Origin: Cordia subcordata
Taxonomy: Eukaryota; Streptophyta; Magnoliopsida; Boraginales; Cordiaceae
Assembly: GCA_028554755.1 (NCBI GenBank)
Contig: JAPTOF010000003.1
Coordinates: forward strand, 12,064,001 to 12,128,000
Reading direction: 5' to 3'
Length of the DNA stretch: 64,000 bases
Part shown: positions 33,742 to 45,330 of the stretch, piece after piece
Numbering within the stretch: position 1 is the stretch's first letter
Layout of the letters: each line of letters opens with the position of its first letter
Notes under the pieces: model-generated
The model's input: only the letters and a program-made list of their open reading frames with translations
What the model was told of the DNA's origin: nothing
The model's database searches: none
Translations under genes and position numbers: made by a program

Positions 33742-35589
33742 GAATTGATGTCTAGTTTTGATTGAGGCACCTTAGAGCGGAAATGTATAACTTCTACTTG
33801 CTTGATTAAGAGTCCTTTGATTGATAAGTCACTTGAGATTAATCCTTTTAATCTTGGTTCTAGTGATGTCACCATTGATGATGTTGAGTTTGAGTCACCC
33901 TTGGTTGAGCCTAGCCTTTCTTTAGAGCTCAAACCCCTTCCCGATCATTGAAATATGAATTCCTAGGCCTTAGTACGACCCTTCAGGTCATCATAGCTTC
34001 CGATCTTTCTAGTGAGCATAAGGAGCAGCTCTTAGAGGTTCTTAAGAAATATAGGAAGGCTATAGGGTAGAAAATTGATGATTTGAGAGGCATAGACCCT
34101 TCGATTTACATGCATCATATTCACCTTAAGGATGGAGCCATTCCTTCTAGGGAGAAGCAAAGAAGGCTAAGCCCATACATGAGTAAAGTAGTTAAGAAAT
34201 AGATCATTAAGCTTTTAGATGTAGGCATTATTTATCTAATCTCCGATAGTGAGTGGGTTAGCCGGGTCCAAGTTGTCCTTAAGAAGTCTAGGATCACGGT
34301 TGTAGAGAATAAGAGAGAAGAGCTTATCTTTATACATACTCCCATGGGTTGAAGAGTTTGTACTAATTATAGGAAGCTCAACTCCAAAACTTGTTATGAT
34401 TTCCCATTGCCTTTTCTAGATCAAATTTTAAATATAGTAGCTGGGCATAGCTACTATTGTTTTCTAGATGGCTATTCGGGTTATAATCAGATCCTCGTGT
34501 TTCCCAAAGACCAAGAGAAAACCACCTTTACTTGTCCCTATGGCACTTTTGCCTAAAGGAGGATGCCTTTTGGTCTATGTAATGCTCTAGTGACTTTTCA
34601 GAGGTGTATAATGGCCATTTTTAGTGACATGATTGAGAGGCATTTAGAGATATTTATGGATGATTTCTGAGTCTTTGGTGATAGTTTTGATGAGTGCTCG
34701 AGTCACCTTTCTTTAGTCTTAGACTAATGTGTGGAAAAGAATCTAGTGTTGAGTTGGGAGAAATCCCACTTCATGGTGCAACAAAGGATAGTGTTGGGTC
34801 ATATAATTTTATCTAGTGGTATTCAAGTTGACCTGGCTAAGGTAGAATTGATTGAGAAGTTGCATGTTCCTAAGTGTGTCAAGGATGTTAGATCTTTTCT
34901 AGGACATATAAAATTCTACAGTAGATTTATTAAGGATTTTAGCCATATTGCACATTCTTTGTCTAGGCTCCTAGCACAAGATGTCCCTTTTGACTTTAAT
35001 GATGAGTGTTAGAGCTTTCAATAGGCTTAAATCCTTATTGTCTATATCTCCAATTATCCAACCACCTAACTATAGTCTCCTATTTGAGGTTAAGTGTGAT
35101 GAATCTGATTATGTGATAGGAGTTGTTTTAGGTCAAAGAAAGGACAAGTTGCCCTATATTATGTACTATGATAGTAAGACTCTCGATGAAGCCCAGAAGA
35201 ACTATACCACTGCAGAAAAAGAGCTTCTAGCAGTAGTTTTCTCTCTTGACAAGTTTAGGTCATACATCTTAAGGTCTAAGGTGATTGTCTACACCGATCA
35301 TGCGGCATTGAGGTATTTGTTAGCTAACAAAGAGCCTAAGTCCCACTTGATTAAATGGTTGCTCCTTCTTCAAGATTTTGACATCGAAATCCGGGATAGG
35401 AAAGGTAGAGAAAACTTAGTTGTGGATCATCTTTCCCGTCTTGTTAATGAGTCTTTTAGTGATTTTTCCCTTTTTCATGATTCATTCCCCAACGAGCAAT
35501 TGTTTGCCGTCTCTCATCATACACCTTGGTTTGCTCATATTGTCAATTATCTTGCCACAAGGCATTTTCTTTCCCATTGGGAAAAGTGA
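33742..35589 (+). pseudogene. pol: A4 linker, reverse transcriptase and RNase H, broken
   Basis: The linker and RT start (HHIHLKDGAIPSREKQRR) are readable with stops near 34068 and 34198. FLDGYSGYNQILVFPKD and FMDD (near 34660) are kept, but a TGA follows directly (FMDDF-stop-VFGDS). RT C-terminus 34731-35012 is open ([17 protein letters not shown]). A two-base loss near 35008 shifts into the 202-codon RNase H block (34981-35589), which holds CDESDYVIGVVLGQ, the full [20 protein letters not shown] and VIVYTDHAALRYLLANKE. This is the most complete RNase H after A2. It ends at a TGA in the connection peptide. Confidence 0.85.
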
Positions 35590-36818
35590 GAAAGACATAG
35601 GTTCCTAACACAAGTTAGGCATTCCTTTAAGAGGATCCCTATCTTTTTGAAGTATGTGCGGATCAAGTGACCCGCCGGTGTGTGCCCGAGGACGAGATTG
35701 AGAACGTGTTGAGTATGTGTCATGCTGAGGGGTGTGTGGATCATTTTAGTGGGAAGAAGACCATCGTGAAGGTCTTGCAATTTAGACTATTTTGGCCCAC
35801 TCTCTTTAGGGATACCCAAGAATATTGCAAAAAGTGTTTTAGATGTCAACAATCTAGGTCCATCTCTAACAAAAACATGACGCCTTTATCCCATATTCTT
35901 CCACGTGAGTTGTTTGATGTTTGGGGTATAGATTTCATAGGTCCATTTCCACCTTCCTTTGGGTACCAATATATTTTAGTAGCCGTTGATTATGTGTCCA
36001 AATGGGTTAAGGCTATTCCCACACGCACTGATGACTATAAGGTAGTGGTTAAATTCATTAAGGAGAACATTGTCTCTAGATTTGGAGTCCCCAGGGTCTT
36101 GATTAGTGATGGGGGTTTGCATTTCCGCCATAGGACTTTAGAGGCTTTGTTGAGAAGGCATTCAGTCACCCATAAAGTTGCTACTCTCTATCACCCGTAA
36201 ATTAGTGGACAAGTAGAGGTCTCCAATAGAGAGATCAAGCACATCTTAGAGAAAGCGGTTGGGCCCGATAGGAGAGATTGGTCTATTAGGCTAAATGATG
36301 CTTTGTGGTCTTACCATACCGCCTTTAGGACTCCCATTGGTATATCTTTATATAGATTGGTTTTTGGGAAAGCTTGTCACTTGCCTGTAGAACTTGAGCA
36401 TAAGGCCTATTGGGCCATCAAGGCCTTAAATTTTGATTTGGCAAGAGCAGGTGAGAAAAGAAAGCTAGACCTAGCGGAGTTAGAAGAGCTTAGGTTTGAG
36501 GCATATAAGAACGCCAAACTTTATAAGGAGAGGATTAAGAGAATTTATGATAAACACATTATTAAGAAATAATTCTCTTCCTCCGATAAAGTTTGGTTGT
36601 TTAACTCACGATTGAAACTCTTTCCAGGTAAGCTCAAGACAAGATGGGATGGTCTGTATAAAGTATTAGTTGCCTACCCTTTCGGAGCGATCAAGATCAC
36701 GGACTTGAAGGATGTCTGAGAATTGACGGTGAATAGGCAATGCCTAAAGCATGTATATGATCTGTGCGTGGCTCGTGTGGAGTTTTTAATGCTTCAAGAC
36801 CCTATCTATGAAAGTTGA
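35590..36818 (+). pseudogene. pol: A4 integrase, broken by one early stop
   Basis: The block at 35667-36200 (177 codons) covers the zinc domain ([22 protein letters not shown], all four ligands present), catalytic Asp 1 (VWGIDFIGPFPPS) and Asp 2 (LISDGGLHFRHR). The TAA at 36198 replaces the Gln codon of the sister motif [11 protein letters not shown]. The same frame then stays open to 36572 and holds the third residue, Glu in [11 protein letters not shown], so the DD35E triad is complete apart from this stop. The C-terminal segment (LKTRWDGLYKVLVAYPFGAIKI, to LMLQDPIYES) reaches about 36818 with one TGA. This is the least damaged integrase of the window by number of lesions. Confidence 0.86.
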
Positions 36819-36864
36819 AGATGAGTTGGTGATTGCTTGGCTGACGACATAGTGGTTAGCGCTG

Positions 36865-36880
36865 CTAGGAGGCAACCTAG
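36865..36880 (+). other. Conserved 3' hairpin, loop AGGCAA (A4)
   Basis: CTAGG-AGGCAA-CCTAG, perfect 5-bp stem, preceded by GGTTAGCGCTG. Confidence 0.75.
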
Positions 36881-37243
36881 GTTCAATTTTGCATTTGTTT
36901 CACTTTCTTACCTTTTTTTTTTTCTTTCTTTTTCTTTCACCCACATCAAAGTGTTGAATCCTGATCCTTTGTCCCATAAGATACACCATTGCTTATTATT
37001 ACACATGCTAATGCAAGCATGCATAGGCAATGCTACTAACCTTGTTTTCTTTGTGAGTGTTTGTGAATTGTGAGTTACAGGATTAGTAGTATGGTGATTT
37101 TGTCATTGGCATAGAAAGCTTTGAAGAAAATGCATGGCTTTATCTATCCTTTCTACACTTGTTCCCCATGTTTTTAGCCCATCCCTACCACCCTTACTTT
37201 CTTTGTAATGTTAATTTGCTTGTTTATGTGTTTTGCTCTATTT

Positions 37244-37280
37244 GATTGAGGACAAGCAAAGTTTAGGTTTGTGGGTGGAG
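37244..37280 (+). promoter_or_regulatory. Internal polypurine-tract-like motif (A4)
   Basis: GATTGAGGACAAGC, then AAAGTTTAGGTTTGTGGGTGG; 941 nt before the terminal copy. Confidence 0.6.
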
Positions 37281-38184
37281 GAGTTTGATTTTCTTGTTAT
37301 ATATCTTACTTAGGGTAGATTGCATTATGTGTTCAAAAAAAATGGTGAAAATTTTTCAATTTTGATACATATAGAATTGTTTGTTTCTTGGCTGATCATT
37401 GTGTTGGCTATTGCGATTGATATATTGATTGGTGAATATGAGACACATTGTGGGGAAATGAATAGAGTGGTTTGAAAGCTAAGTCTTGGAGGGGATACCC
37501 TTAAACGTTGTGAGGTGTAAGGACCTTTAAAAATGACTTATGTAGCCACCCCATGGCTTGGTAGGAAAGAGTGTTGGAAAAAGGTTGTTGATGTGAGTGC
37601 CTCTTCCTTGATTGGTTTGTTGTGATGTGCCAAAGCTTTTCTTTTCTTTTTTTTTTTTGTGTGAATACAATGCAAAGCATGAAAAATACAAAAAAATTGA
37701 AAAAGGCAAAAAGGTGCAAAAAGATGAAAAGGATTGAAAAAAGTAAAAAAATGGAAAAGAGGAAAAGCCAAAGGCACCAAAAAGTTTTGTGAATAAGTGC
37801 ATAAGTGACACAATGTCAACTTAGCACAAATTATCCTCTATGTAGATATGCGAATAAGGCTTTTATAAGCCATTGTGTTTGTATATTCTCTCTTCTTGTC
37901 TTTGAGGCTTTGTGCATGTTGGGGAGGCCATGATAGTTTAGGAGGCGTGAAATATCAACATCCCGAGTGCTTGAGTTAGAATCCTAGGCTCATGGTGGCT
38001 TGGCTGCTTGGGAAATTCCCACAAGGAACGAGACCCCTTATGAGTAGAGGGAAGATCTAAAGAGGCTTAGGGATTTCTCCATAATAGAAATGCCCCATTC
38101 ATGCTTCTTAGACTAATTTTGATAGCGAGTCAATCCTTTAGGCAATCCATTTCATCGGCTAGAAATAAACTTAAGATTAGGCTT

Positions 38185-38220
38185 GCTTGGGGACAAGCAA
38201 GGAGAAAGTTTTGGGGGTAT
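38185..38220 (+). promoter_or_regulatory. Polypurine tract of A4
   Basis: GCTTGGGGACAAGC then AAGGAGAAAGTTTTGGGGG, directly before the 3' LTR start at 38221. Confidence 0.82.
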
Positions 38221-39003
38221 TGATGTGTTGTGTTTTTATATGGGTTTGCATTGTTATTTGCCCATGACTAAGAGGTGTTAAGTACTCATGAAGACGCATT
38301 AGTGTAGAACTTATGCTAAGAATAGGCTTAAGCATAAACAGTTGTATGTATTGAGTTTAAGAGACAAATTGCTACAATAATTGCTTATTTTTAATGATAT
38401 AGGTAAACTTTGGTTAAAATTGAGATTGGACATTGATGGGTGATGAAGATGAGAGATGCACGAGTCATAGAGAGAAGATCGAAGGCCAAAAAGACAAAGA
38501 GTGGAGGAAGGAAGTTAGCTGGATGACTTAAAGAAGGAACCGGTCGACCGGCCACTCCAGAGAGATGCCCAAAATAGCTTGATGACTACCTCTCCAAAGC
38601 CAGTCGATTGGCTAGGTCGACCGGTCAGTCCTGAGAGCATTACCAAAAAGCTGGTCAAGTTAAGAGGAGAAGCTAGTCGATCGACTGGATCGACCGGTAG
38701 TGCGCAGTTGCTGATATAAAAAGCTCGATTTTTAGACTTAAAAGAGAGGAGAAATTTTGAGAAGGAATTTTGAGAGGAATTTTCAGAAATCCAACACACA
38801 CCCATCATAGACACACAAAACCTTTGTCTCACCACCTCTCACACACACATAATCACGCATTTTATTACCTAGAAACAAGTGGATTTAGAGGGTTGCAGGC
38901 ATTTGAATTCAAGTTTGCTTAAGAGCTTTGTACAAGATTAGCTAGGACAAAAGGAAACCTTCATAATCTCTCCTTCATTCTATCTCTTATTATGATTGAG
39001 TAG
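38221..39003 (+). repeat. 3' LTR of A4, first part, interrupted by D
   Basis: Starts TGATGTGTTGTG after the PPT. TATAAAAA at 38715-38722. Ends in TATGATTGAGTAG, about 43 percent into the LTR, at the exact boundary of D. AGTAG (38999-39003) is the predicted target duplication of D. Confidence 0.88.
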
Positions 39004-40842
39004 TGAACATAAATCTTTAAGAGTGTTACCCACAAGCGCATAGGTCGTGGTAGTATAACGTGTGCAAGTGCAGGGTCGTGTCCACGGAGAGGCTATCTAA
39101 GTGCGGTTCTAATGTAAAAGTGCATCTTACACTAGCTACGCATAGTCCTACCTATACTTTTTTGGGTTTTTGGATTGATTGGAGCTATAATTTAAACCTA
39201 AACTAAGGGAAAATAAACTTGACTAATGGGAATGGTGGAATAAATAAGCTATGGAAGTGAGGATCTACAAAGTTTTGGGGAACTTAGGGGTGATTGCTCC
39301 TTTGGAATGGATTTGGGTTCTTAACTTTGTTTTGAGGTTATTGACGGTTTGATTACTCTAATTGTGGACTTCAATGACTAGACTTACCATCTCTAACTAT
39401 TGATGCAATCCTATCCCTAATCGAGCCCAATTAGAAGTATAGGTTTGTCCTAGCTAACTATGACTTTTTGGTCTAGTTCTAAGTCCCTTCGGTGTTGATT
39501 AATGTCCTAGTAAGGAGTTTAACCTTTTAGTTATGTTTCAAACTAGAGATTAAGTCCCCTAGGCTAAGTAAGTGATAGTGGTACCCGTTTAGCCATGTTT
39601 CATGCTAGAGATGATTACCTACTACATTAAAGGCATTAATAACACAACTAATCAACACAAATGTAGTTGCAAGTAGGGCTCATACTATATTAAAGGCATT
39701 AATAACACAATTAATCAATACAAATGTAGTTGTAAGTAGGGCTTATGCCATTAGCATGGATTAAGGCCAATGTGAGGCCACTACTATTAGCATCTAAGCA
39801 CAAATTGCACATGCAAACTTATAAAGGCATTTCATCAAACACCTTGACATGTTCAATTTCAAGCCATAAGAATATAAGAACAACACATGTACATACAACC
39901 ATCAATATCTCAAAACAAGTGTTAAAATCCTTAATCCATTACAAAAATAGCAATCCTCCCTAATTTAGAGCTAATCTAACATATTATAGATAAGAATAAA
40001 GAGAAGAATATAGAGCTCCCTCATTATCATTGCTTGCTCTTTGCAAATCTTGCTCCAAAACCCTCCAAATCCTTGTTTGATCATCAAATCCAAGTTTGTT
40101 TATGGATGGAATTGATGTGGGATTGAGTGTGTAAGGTGGGTTTTAAGTGGATTTGGGGTTTAGGCAAATGGGTGTTTGAAAAGGTTGGTGTTCTCCCTAA
40201 AAAATGGCTGAAAAGTGGCCTAAAAAGAATTGTTAACGTGCCCAACCGGTCGACCGGCTTTGGGGCTAAGTCGTTCAGCCAAAGTTGGCTCAGATTTTGA
40301 CGTGGCTAGGTCATCCGGCTTAGATAGAAGCTCACTGGTCTTGATAGTAAAATAATCATATCTTGCTCGTTTTAGCTTTGATTCGCGCACCATTTTCTTC
40401 TATGGTTTTGTATTGTCATGGGAGATCTCTCAAACCATCTTTTGCACCCTAAAACATGTCCAAAATTTGTCCATGTCCTTCTTAGGTTGCAAGCTTCAAA
40501 TTTGGCTCACGTTGCACGCGGTTTCACCTTGGTTGCTTCTTCTTGCACCCGACCACTTTCAAATGCACTTTTCTTTGTTTCTTTATGTACGTAGCACCCT
40601 TTGCTTTGTTCCACATTTCAAGCACCCTCAATTAAGCTCAAATTATCTTCCCAAATGACACCTCAAACAAGCGATAAACGCATATTAGCGTCGCATTTAA
40701 GTCTTAACTTCAATTATGAACATGTAAACCTTAATATGTATAATTATGACCTAAATGCTACACTAATACATTAAATGAATCTCAAAGTACCTCAAAACAA
40801 GTATATACATGCAATAGATAAACACACAAAACAAACACATTA
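39004..40842 (-). repeat. 3' LTR of D
   Basis: 1839 bp. On the minus strand it starts TAATGTGTTTG after the PPT and ends GATTTATGTTCA. Contains CCGGTCGACCGG at 40244-40255. Its mate is 45628-46451. Confidence 0.85.
39621..39746. repeat. 63-bp tandem duplication in the D 3' LTR
   Basis: Two units (39621-39683 and 39684-39746), each with TTAAAGGCATTAATAACACA; the mate LTR has one unit (about 46238-46300). Confidence 0.85.
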
Positions 40843-40877
40843 ACATCCCCAAACCTTCTCCTTGCTTGTCCCCAAGC
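40843..40877 (-). promoter_or_regulatory. Polypurine tract of D
   Basis: Minus strand: GCTTGGGGACAAGC, AAGGAGAAGGTTTGGGGATG, then the LTR. Confidence 0.8.
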
Positions 40878-42190
40878 AAGCCCAATCTTAAGTTTACTTC
40901 TCAAGTCGATACAAAGGGTTGCTGAAAGAATTGACTCACCATCACGGTTAGCTTAAGAAGCATGAAGGGGGCATTCCTATTGTAGAGAGATCCTCAAGTC
41001 TCTTCGGATCTTCCCTCTACTCAGAAAGGGCCTCGAACCTTGTAGAAAGTTTCCAAGTAGCCTAACCACCACGAACCTAGGATTCTGACGCGCGCACTCG
41101 GGATGTTGAGTTTTCTGCCCCTTCAACTAACATGGCCTCCCCAACAAGCACAAAGCCTCAAAGTCAAGAAGAGAGAGAATATACAAACACAATGGCTTAA
41201 AACAAGCCTTATTCACATATCTACAAAGAGGATAACTTGTGCTAAGTTGACATTGTGTCACTTATGCACTTATTCACAAAATTTTTTTTTGCCTTTGGCT
41301 TTTTCTCTTTTTCACATTTTTTTGATGTTTTTGCACCTTTTTGCCTTTTTCAATTTTTTTGGATTTTTCATGCTTTGTATTGTATTCACACAAAAAGAAA
41401 AGTAAAAGAAAGGCTTTAGCAGATCAAAAAGAACCAGCCAAAGAAGGACACTCATATCAACAACTCTTTTTCAACACTCTTTCCTACCAAGCTATAGGGT
41501 GGCTATAAGGCTTGAAGGTCCTCACTCCCCACAACATTCAAGGGCATCTCCTCCAAGACCTGGTTTTCAATCCACTCCATTCACTTCCCCACAATGCAAC
41601 TCATATTCACCAATCAATTGAGGCAATCGCAATAGCCAATACAATGATCAACCAAGAAATAAACAACTTTGCATGCACCAAAATTTGAAAAAATTTCACC
41701 ATTTTTAAGAATATAATGCACATTTACCCTAGTCAAATCATAAAATCAAAGCATAAAACAATAAAACCAAACTCCCTCACCTCCAGATCTAATCTTTGCT
41801 TGTCCTCAAGCAAATAAAATAAGGTGACACAACAAGCAATTAGGCATCACAAAACACGTAAGAATGATGGGACAGGGTAGATAAGAGGGGACAAGTGAAG
41901 GGTGGATAGATACAACCTTGTGTGGCATTAAGCCGCACATGCCATCTTTTGATTATTGTGTCTGTTAACTTTCTTTGCATCTAATTTCCACTCAACTCAA
42001 AAGATCTACAAAGGAAATCAACAAACATAACATTAAGGCTCAATATGGCAAGTATAAATGATGAGGCTTTATGTACAAAAAGCAATGGACGTAAGGGAAA
42101 CAAAAATGAAAAGAAAAGAAATGAAAAACAAATGTGCTAAGAAAAACAAAAGCAAAGAACTCATTAATCAAACTCTAACTATCAAAATTT
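40878..42190 (-). other. D 3' non-coding region
   Basis: Same layout as A and B. GGCTT-GTTTT-AAGCC hairpin at 41194-41208 (minus), A/T-rich run at 41280-41400, conserved GTGGGGAGTGAG block near 41521-41535, internal PPT motif. The 100-codon plus-strand frame at 41103-41405 is low-complexity antisense and not credible. Confidence 0.7.
41778..41811 (-). promoter_or_regulatory. Internal polypurine-tract-like motif (D)
   Basis: Minus strand: GCTTGAGGACAAGC, AAAGATTAGATCTGGAGGTG; 934 nt before the terminal copy. Confidence 0.58.
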
Positions 42191-42206
42191 CTAGGATGCC
42201 TCCTAG
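42191..42206 (-). other. Conserved 3' hairpin, loop AGGCAT (D)
   Basis: Minus strand: CTAGG-AGGCAT-CCTAG, perfect stem, preceded by AATCCAGCACTA as in B and R. Confidence 0.72.
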
Positions 42207-42804
42207 TAGTGCTGGATTTTACACCCCTAGCCGGGTGGTAATGTTAAGGCCAGTGGTGCTTAAAATCCTTGGGCACGTACTGCCACATAAGTAAATTAGC
42301 ACAGGAAAAAGCAAATGGATGCAACACATGAAAAATGCAATCAACACCACGCATCTGACGCCTTGAAGATCTAAACTTACACCCTAATAATGTGTACATA
42401 TGATCATGCTGGGCATCCTCAGATGAAAGAAATGGATCAAAAAATGTGCATCTCACAAGGTAGGATGTAACGCAACAACAGACTCTTCTACACCTGGGTC
42501 AAACACTCGAATCTTTTCTCTCGAACTCAACTCACTAGTAGCTAACCTAGTGGAATCTAGGCAAAAAATGAAGCATTATCCTCTATATGATAGGGAACAA
42601 TGAGCATAGATGAGGACTCCAAAAGACAAGGAAGCACACTAGGTGAAAGCTCAGAACTGCTCTCAACTAGGGAAGGATCTATGGCAATGGTCTCACTAGA
42701 TCTAAAAGTATATGAGAGAATGGAAGAGGTATTCAATTCAGAAAGAGAGATGCTAGAGTTAATCAGAGTAATAATCTCATCAAGCTCACTAATGTCACTC
42801 GAGG
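42207..42804 (-). pseudogene. D C-terminal tail after protease
   Basis: Minus-strand remnants of a coding tail. Near 42600-42800 a Ser/Glu-rich stretch (ELDEIITLINSS, SSSELSPS) is read out of phase with protease. At 42244-42456 a 70-codon frame ends MWQYVPKDFKHHWP followed by a stop. This end is shared with remnant R (IWQFVPLNFKNVLV, stop) at matching distance from the hairpin, so the tail was probably translated in an ancestor. No pol motif is present. I do not recognise a domain. Confidence 0.5.
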
Positions 42805-43589
42805 CTAAGAGTAAATTGACGGACTCCTCAACACGGAATCAAGAGTATCTATTAAGGAAAGCAGATCGCTCTCTAAGTGAGTCTCACTAAAAGCCTCCAA
42901 ATTTAACGGCTCAATGATCGCGTCAAGCATAACTATATCTTCTGAAGACAAGAAAGAATCATGGGAATCATTATCACTAGAAGCAATAGACTCTATGAAG
43001 AAATAATTCTCTTCATCACCCACTTTATCCTTAGTGGCAGAATCGACACCCCTAGCCTTTCCCTTCAAATTCCCAAACATGAACTCAATGATCCCTACTC
43101 TACAATGAATCACTACATCGACAGTGGCTAAAAATGGTCTCCCTAAAAGGACATGTGTCATATTCCTAGTGTCATGACCTAGATGCATGTCTAGAACAAT
43201 GAAATCCACAGGATAGTAAAATTCTCCAACTTTAATTGTGACATCTTCAACTATCCCTCGAGGTCTTCTCTCACTCCTATCGGCCAACTGTAAAACCATA
43301 TTGGTGGGCTTCAACGCCCCCAAACCTAATTGTTTATACACTGAAAAAGGAATTAGATTGACACTAAAACCTAAATCAAGCAAGGCATGGGCCACCTAAT
43401 GATCAATAATAGCACAAAAGATGGTAAAAGCTCTAGGATCACTAAGCTTAGGTGGAACACCTATGGTGCAAATGCTACTAATCCTCTTTGTAAGCTTTAT
43501 CTTCTTAGGTAGGTAGGTGGTTTGCCTCTTTCTAATGCATAGATCTCAAAAGAATTTGGCATAAGCTGGTATCTTTTTAATGGCCTCAA
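42805..43589 (-). pseudogene. pro: D aspartic protease, partly open
   Basis: A 196-codon open block at 42805-43395 begins just after a TAG (at the VAHALL junction) and carries ALLDLGFSVNLIPFS (catalytic Asp kept; DLGFS for the more usual DLGAS), LQLADRSERRPRGIVEDV, VDFIVLDMHLGHDTRN and HVLLGRPFLATVDVVIH. An acidic Ser-rich tail (SSDNDSHDSFLSSED) follows. The segment 43396-43589 encodes the protease upstream part in broken frames. The family is Athila-type retropepsin, which processes Gag. It is the last recognisable enzyme in D. Confidence 0.8.
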
Positions 43590-44180
43590 CTAAAGGTAGA
43601 GTGACATTAATATCCTTAAGAGGCTAATCCTCGATTCTTTGTCATCCTCAACTTTCTTGGACCTCTCTAATACTAAAGGAAAAGGAACTCTAGGAATAAC
43701 ATCATCAAATTCAACAAGATGTTTCCCTTCTCTACATGGTGGATTAACACTTACCTCAATGTTATTTCTCTCTTTCTCTTTAGACTCTCTAGTATTCTCT
43801 TTAGACACACTAGTCTCTCCATCAACACATATTTCAGGCCTAGCTCTACTCACAAACTCTTCCACCTGATTATCAATAACCCTACCACTTCTCAAGGTTG
43901 TAACGGCCTAAGCCTGTGCATAATCACTCGAAAAAGGGCTAGAAGTGCTACACAGATCCCTAGGTCTTAACTCAGGATAAACAGGTAGCTTCCCTGGGTC
44001 TCTATAGCAAACTTGTTCAGCAAGATGTCTTACTTTGCTCTTTAACTTCCCAATCGCACTCTGAAACATCTACTTTTAAGACTCTATCATCTGTTACTGA
44101 GCCTACATCATCTCAGTGAGTAAGTCTATCTGACAGTCAACTACAAGCTAGACAAGTGGAGTAGAACAGACAAGAATAAA
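43590..44180 (-). pseudogene. D gag-protease linker
   Basis: A 101-codon open block (43590-43895) begins MRSGRVIDNQVEE, matching the LRSGRVVDNRVG linker of A copies, and continues with a charged segment (KENTRESKEKERNN) and VPFPLVLERSK. Upstream to 44180 the frame is broken by stops in the Gln-rich coiled-coil region. Confidence 0.72.
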
Positions 44181-45330
44181 CTAGAATGACTGTTGTGACA
44201 AACTAGGATACGTAGGCTCAGAAACTGCTTGATAAAACCCTGGAGGACTAGGAAGTGATTGACTAGGATGATTCTGGAATAAGTAAGAAAATTTTGTGTT
44301 GTTGGAAGACTGCCCTATCTTGGAATGATCAAGGCACCCAAGTCCAAGTGGGTGAGAAGGAGTGGATGAGCAACCTTGATTAGCAAGAACATGTTCTTGT
44401 ATAAACTCAGGGAACTGTGGGGCGAGAGGGCATGCAATGGTGATATGGCTAGACTCAGAGCACAAAGCACACACTTGTACAAGACTAAGAGGATGAAGAA
44501 AAGATGCACTAGGAGTAGGCCTATAAGTGAATATAGCTCCTAAAGACATAAACTGGTCAAACTCCCTAGTGAGTGCTCTTACCTTAGTAGCTAAATCATA
44601 ATTAGAGTTAACCTTGAACACACTACTAAAAGTGGTATTCCTAGTTCTATTCCCTACTCTCTTAAAATTAACATTCTGGAATGAGTCCTCTGCCATAACC
44701 TTTAATTTTGACCAAGCCTCTTCGAGTGTCAAATCTAAGAACCCCCCACCATTCGAAGCATTAACCATTAACCTATAAGGTGAAGTCAAGCCCAAGTAGA
44801 AAAACTAGAGCAATTCATGTAAATCATACCCATGATGTGGGCATTGGCGACAAAGCTTATTGAATCTCTCCCAAGTCTCGTAAAGGGGCTTTAATTCTTG
44901 TTGTGCAAATATCATAATCTTTGCCCTAAGAGTGGTTGTCCTAGCTATTGAGAAAAATCTATGAAGGAACTTAAATTGAAGTTGATCCCAGCTAGTGATA
45001 GACTCATGGGGTAAGGACTTGAACCATTGCCTTGCTTTATCTTTTACAGAGAAAGGGAACAATCTAAGCCTAACATTCTCAGAAAAGACATCTCTGAAAT
45101 GAATGGTAGAGCATATCTCAAGAAAAACACCTATATACGCATGGGGATTCTCACTATTACGGCCATAGAATGATGGAAGCATTTTCAAGGTCTCAGGCCT
45201 AATCTTTAAGGTCGCATCTCCTAGGGTCGGTAGCTGAATAGGCATGCAAGGTTGATAAGTGTCGAGCTTAAGATATTGCCTTAAGGTCTTGGCTCTAAGA
45301 GAAGGATTGGGAATAGGATTATTATCTATC
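44181..45330 (-). pseudogene. gag: D gag, one in-frame stop
   Basis: Two open blocks in the same frame. The first, 44805-45245 (146 residues, frame open back to about 45330), has LKMLPSFYGRNSENPHAYI, LFPFSVKDKARQWFKSLP and YETWERFNKLCRQCPHHGYDLHELL, the Athila capsid core. The second, 44181-44795 (204 residues), starts after a TAG at 44805-44807 and has MVNASNGGGFLDLTLEEAW and a complete CCHC knuckle CALCSESSHITIAC. Apart from that stop, the capsid and nucleocapsid are continuous, making this the least damaged gag of the window. Gag would form particles and bind the element RNA. The true start is not certain. Confidence 0.82.

Larger units (their letters stand above)
36819..38220 (+). other. 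A4 3' non-coding region
   Basis: 1.4 kb, same layout as A1: AGGCAA hairpin, T-rich run, internal PPT-like motif, conserved block, A-rich run (37680-37780), GGCTT-TTAT-AAGCC hairpin (37859-37872), terminal PPT. No credible ORF; the 70-94 codon frames come from A/T-rich low complexity. Confidence 0.75.
29035..39003 (+). mobile_element. Athila-like element A4, nearly full length, 3' LTR cut by D
   Basis: 5' LTR, PBS, gag, protease, RT, RNase H, integrase, 3' non-coding region and PPT are in order, then the first 783 bp of the 3' LTR. The two LTRs share variants that other copies lack (for example AACTTATGCTAAGAATAGGC in U3), which pairs them. The 3' LTR stops at ATTGAGTAG, where the minus-strand element D begins at TGAACAT. 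The missing second half should follow D to the right of the window. Confidence 0.85.

Noticed and set aside
37501..37819. Three overlapping minus-strand ORFs of 72-94 codons
   Set aside because: Phe/Lys-rich translations of the A-rich inter-PPT region in several frames; typical low-complexity artefacts.
24625..39003. Tandem array LTR-internal-LTR-internal-LTR made by unequal recombination
   Set aside because: Recombinant arrays keep a PPT before each LTR. Here the LTRs at 24625 and 29035 start directly in integrase-end and protease sequence without PPT, which fits nested insertion better.
38221..39003. Truncated solo LTR
   Set aside because: It follows a PPT and its break coincides with the exact end of element D, so it is an interrupted 3' LTR.
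41103..41405. 100-codon plus-strand ORF
   Set aside because: Antisense to the D 3' non-coding region; A/T-rich low complexity.
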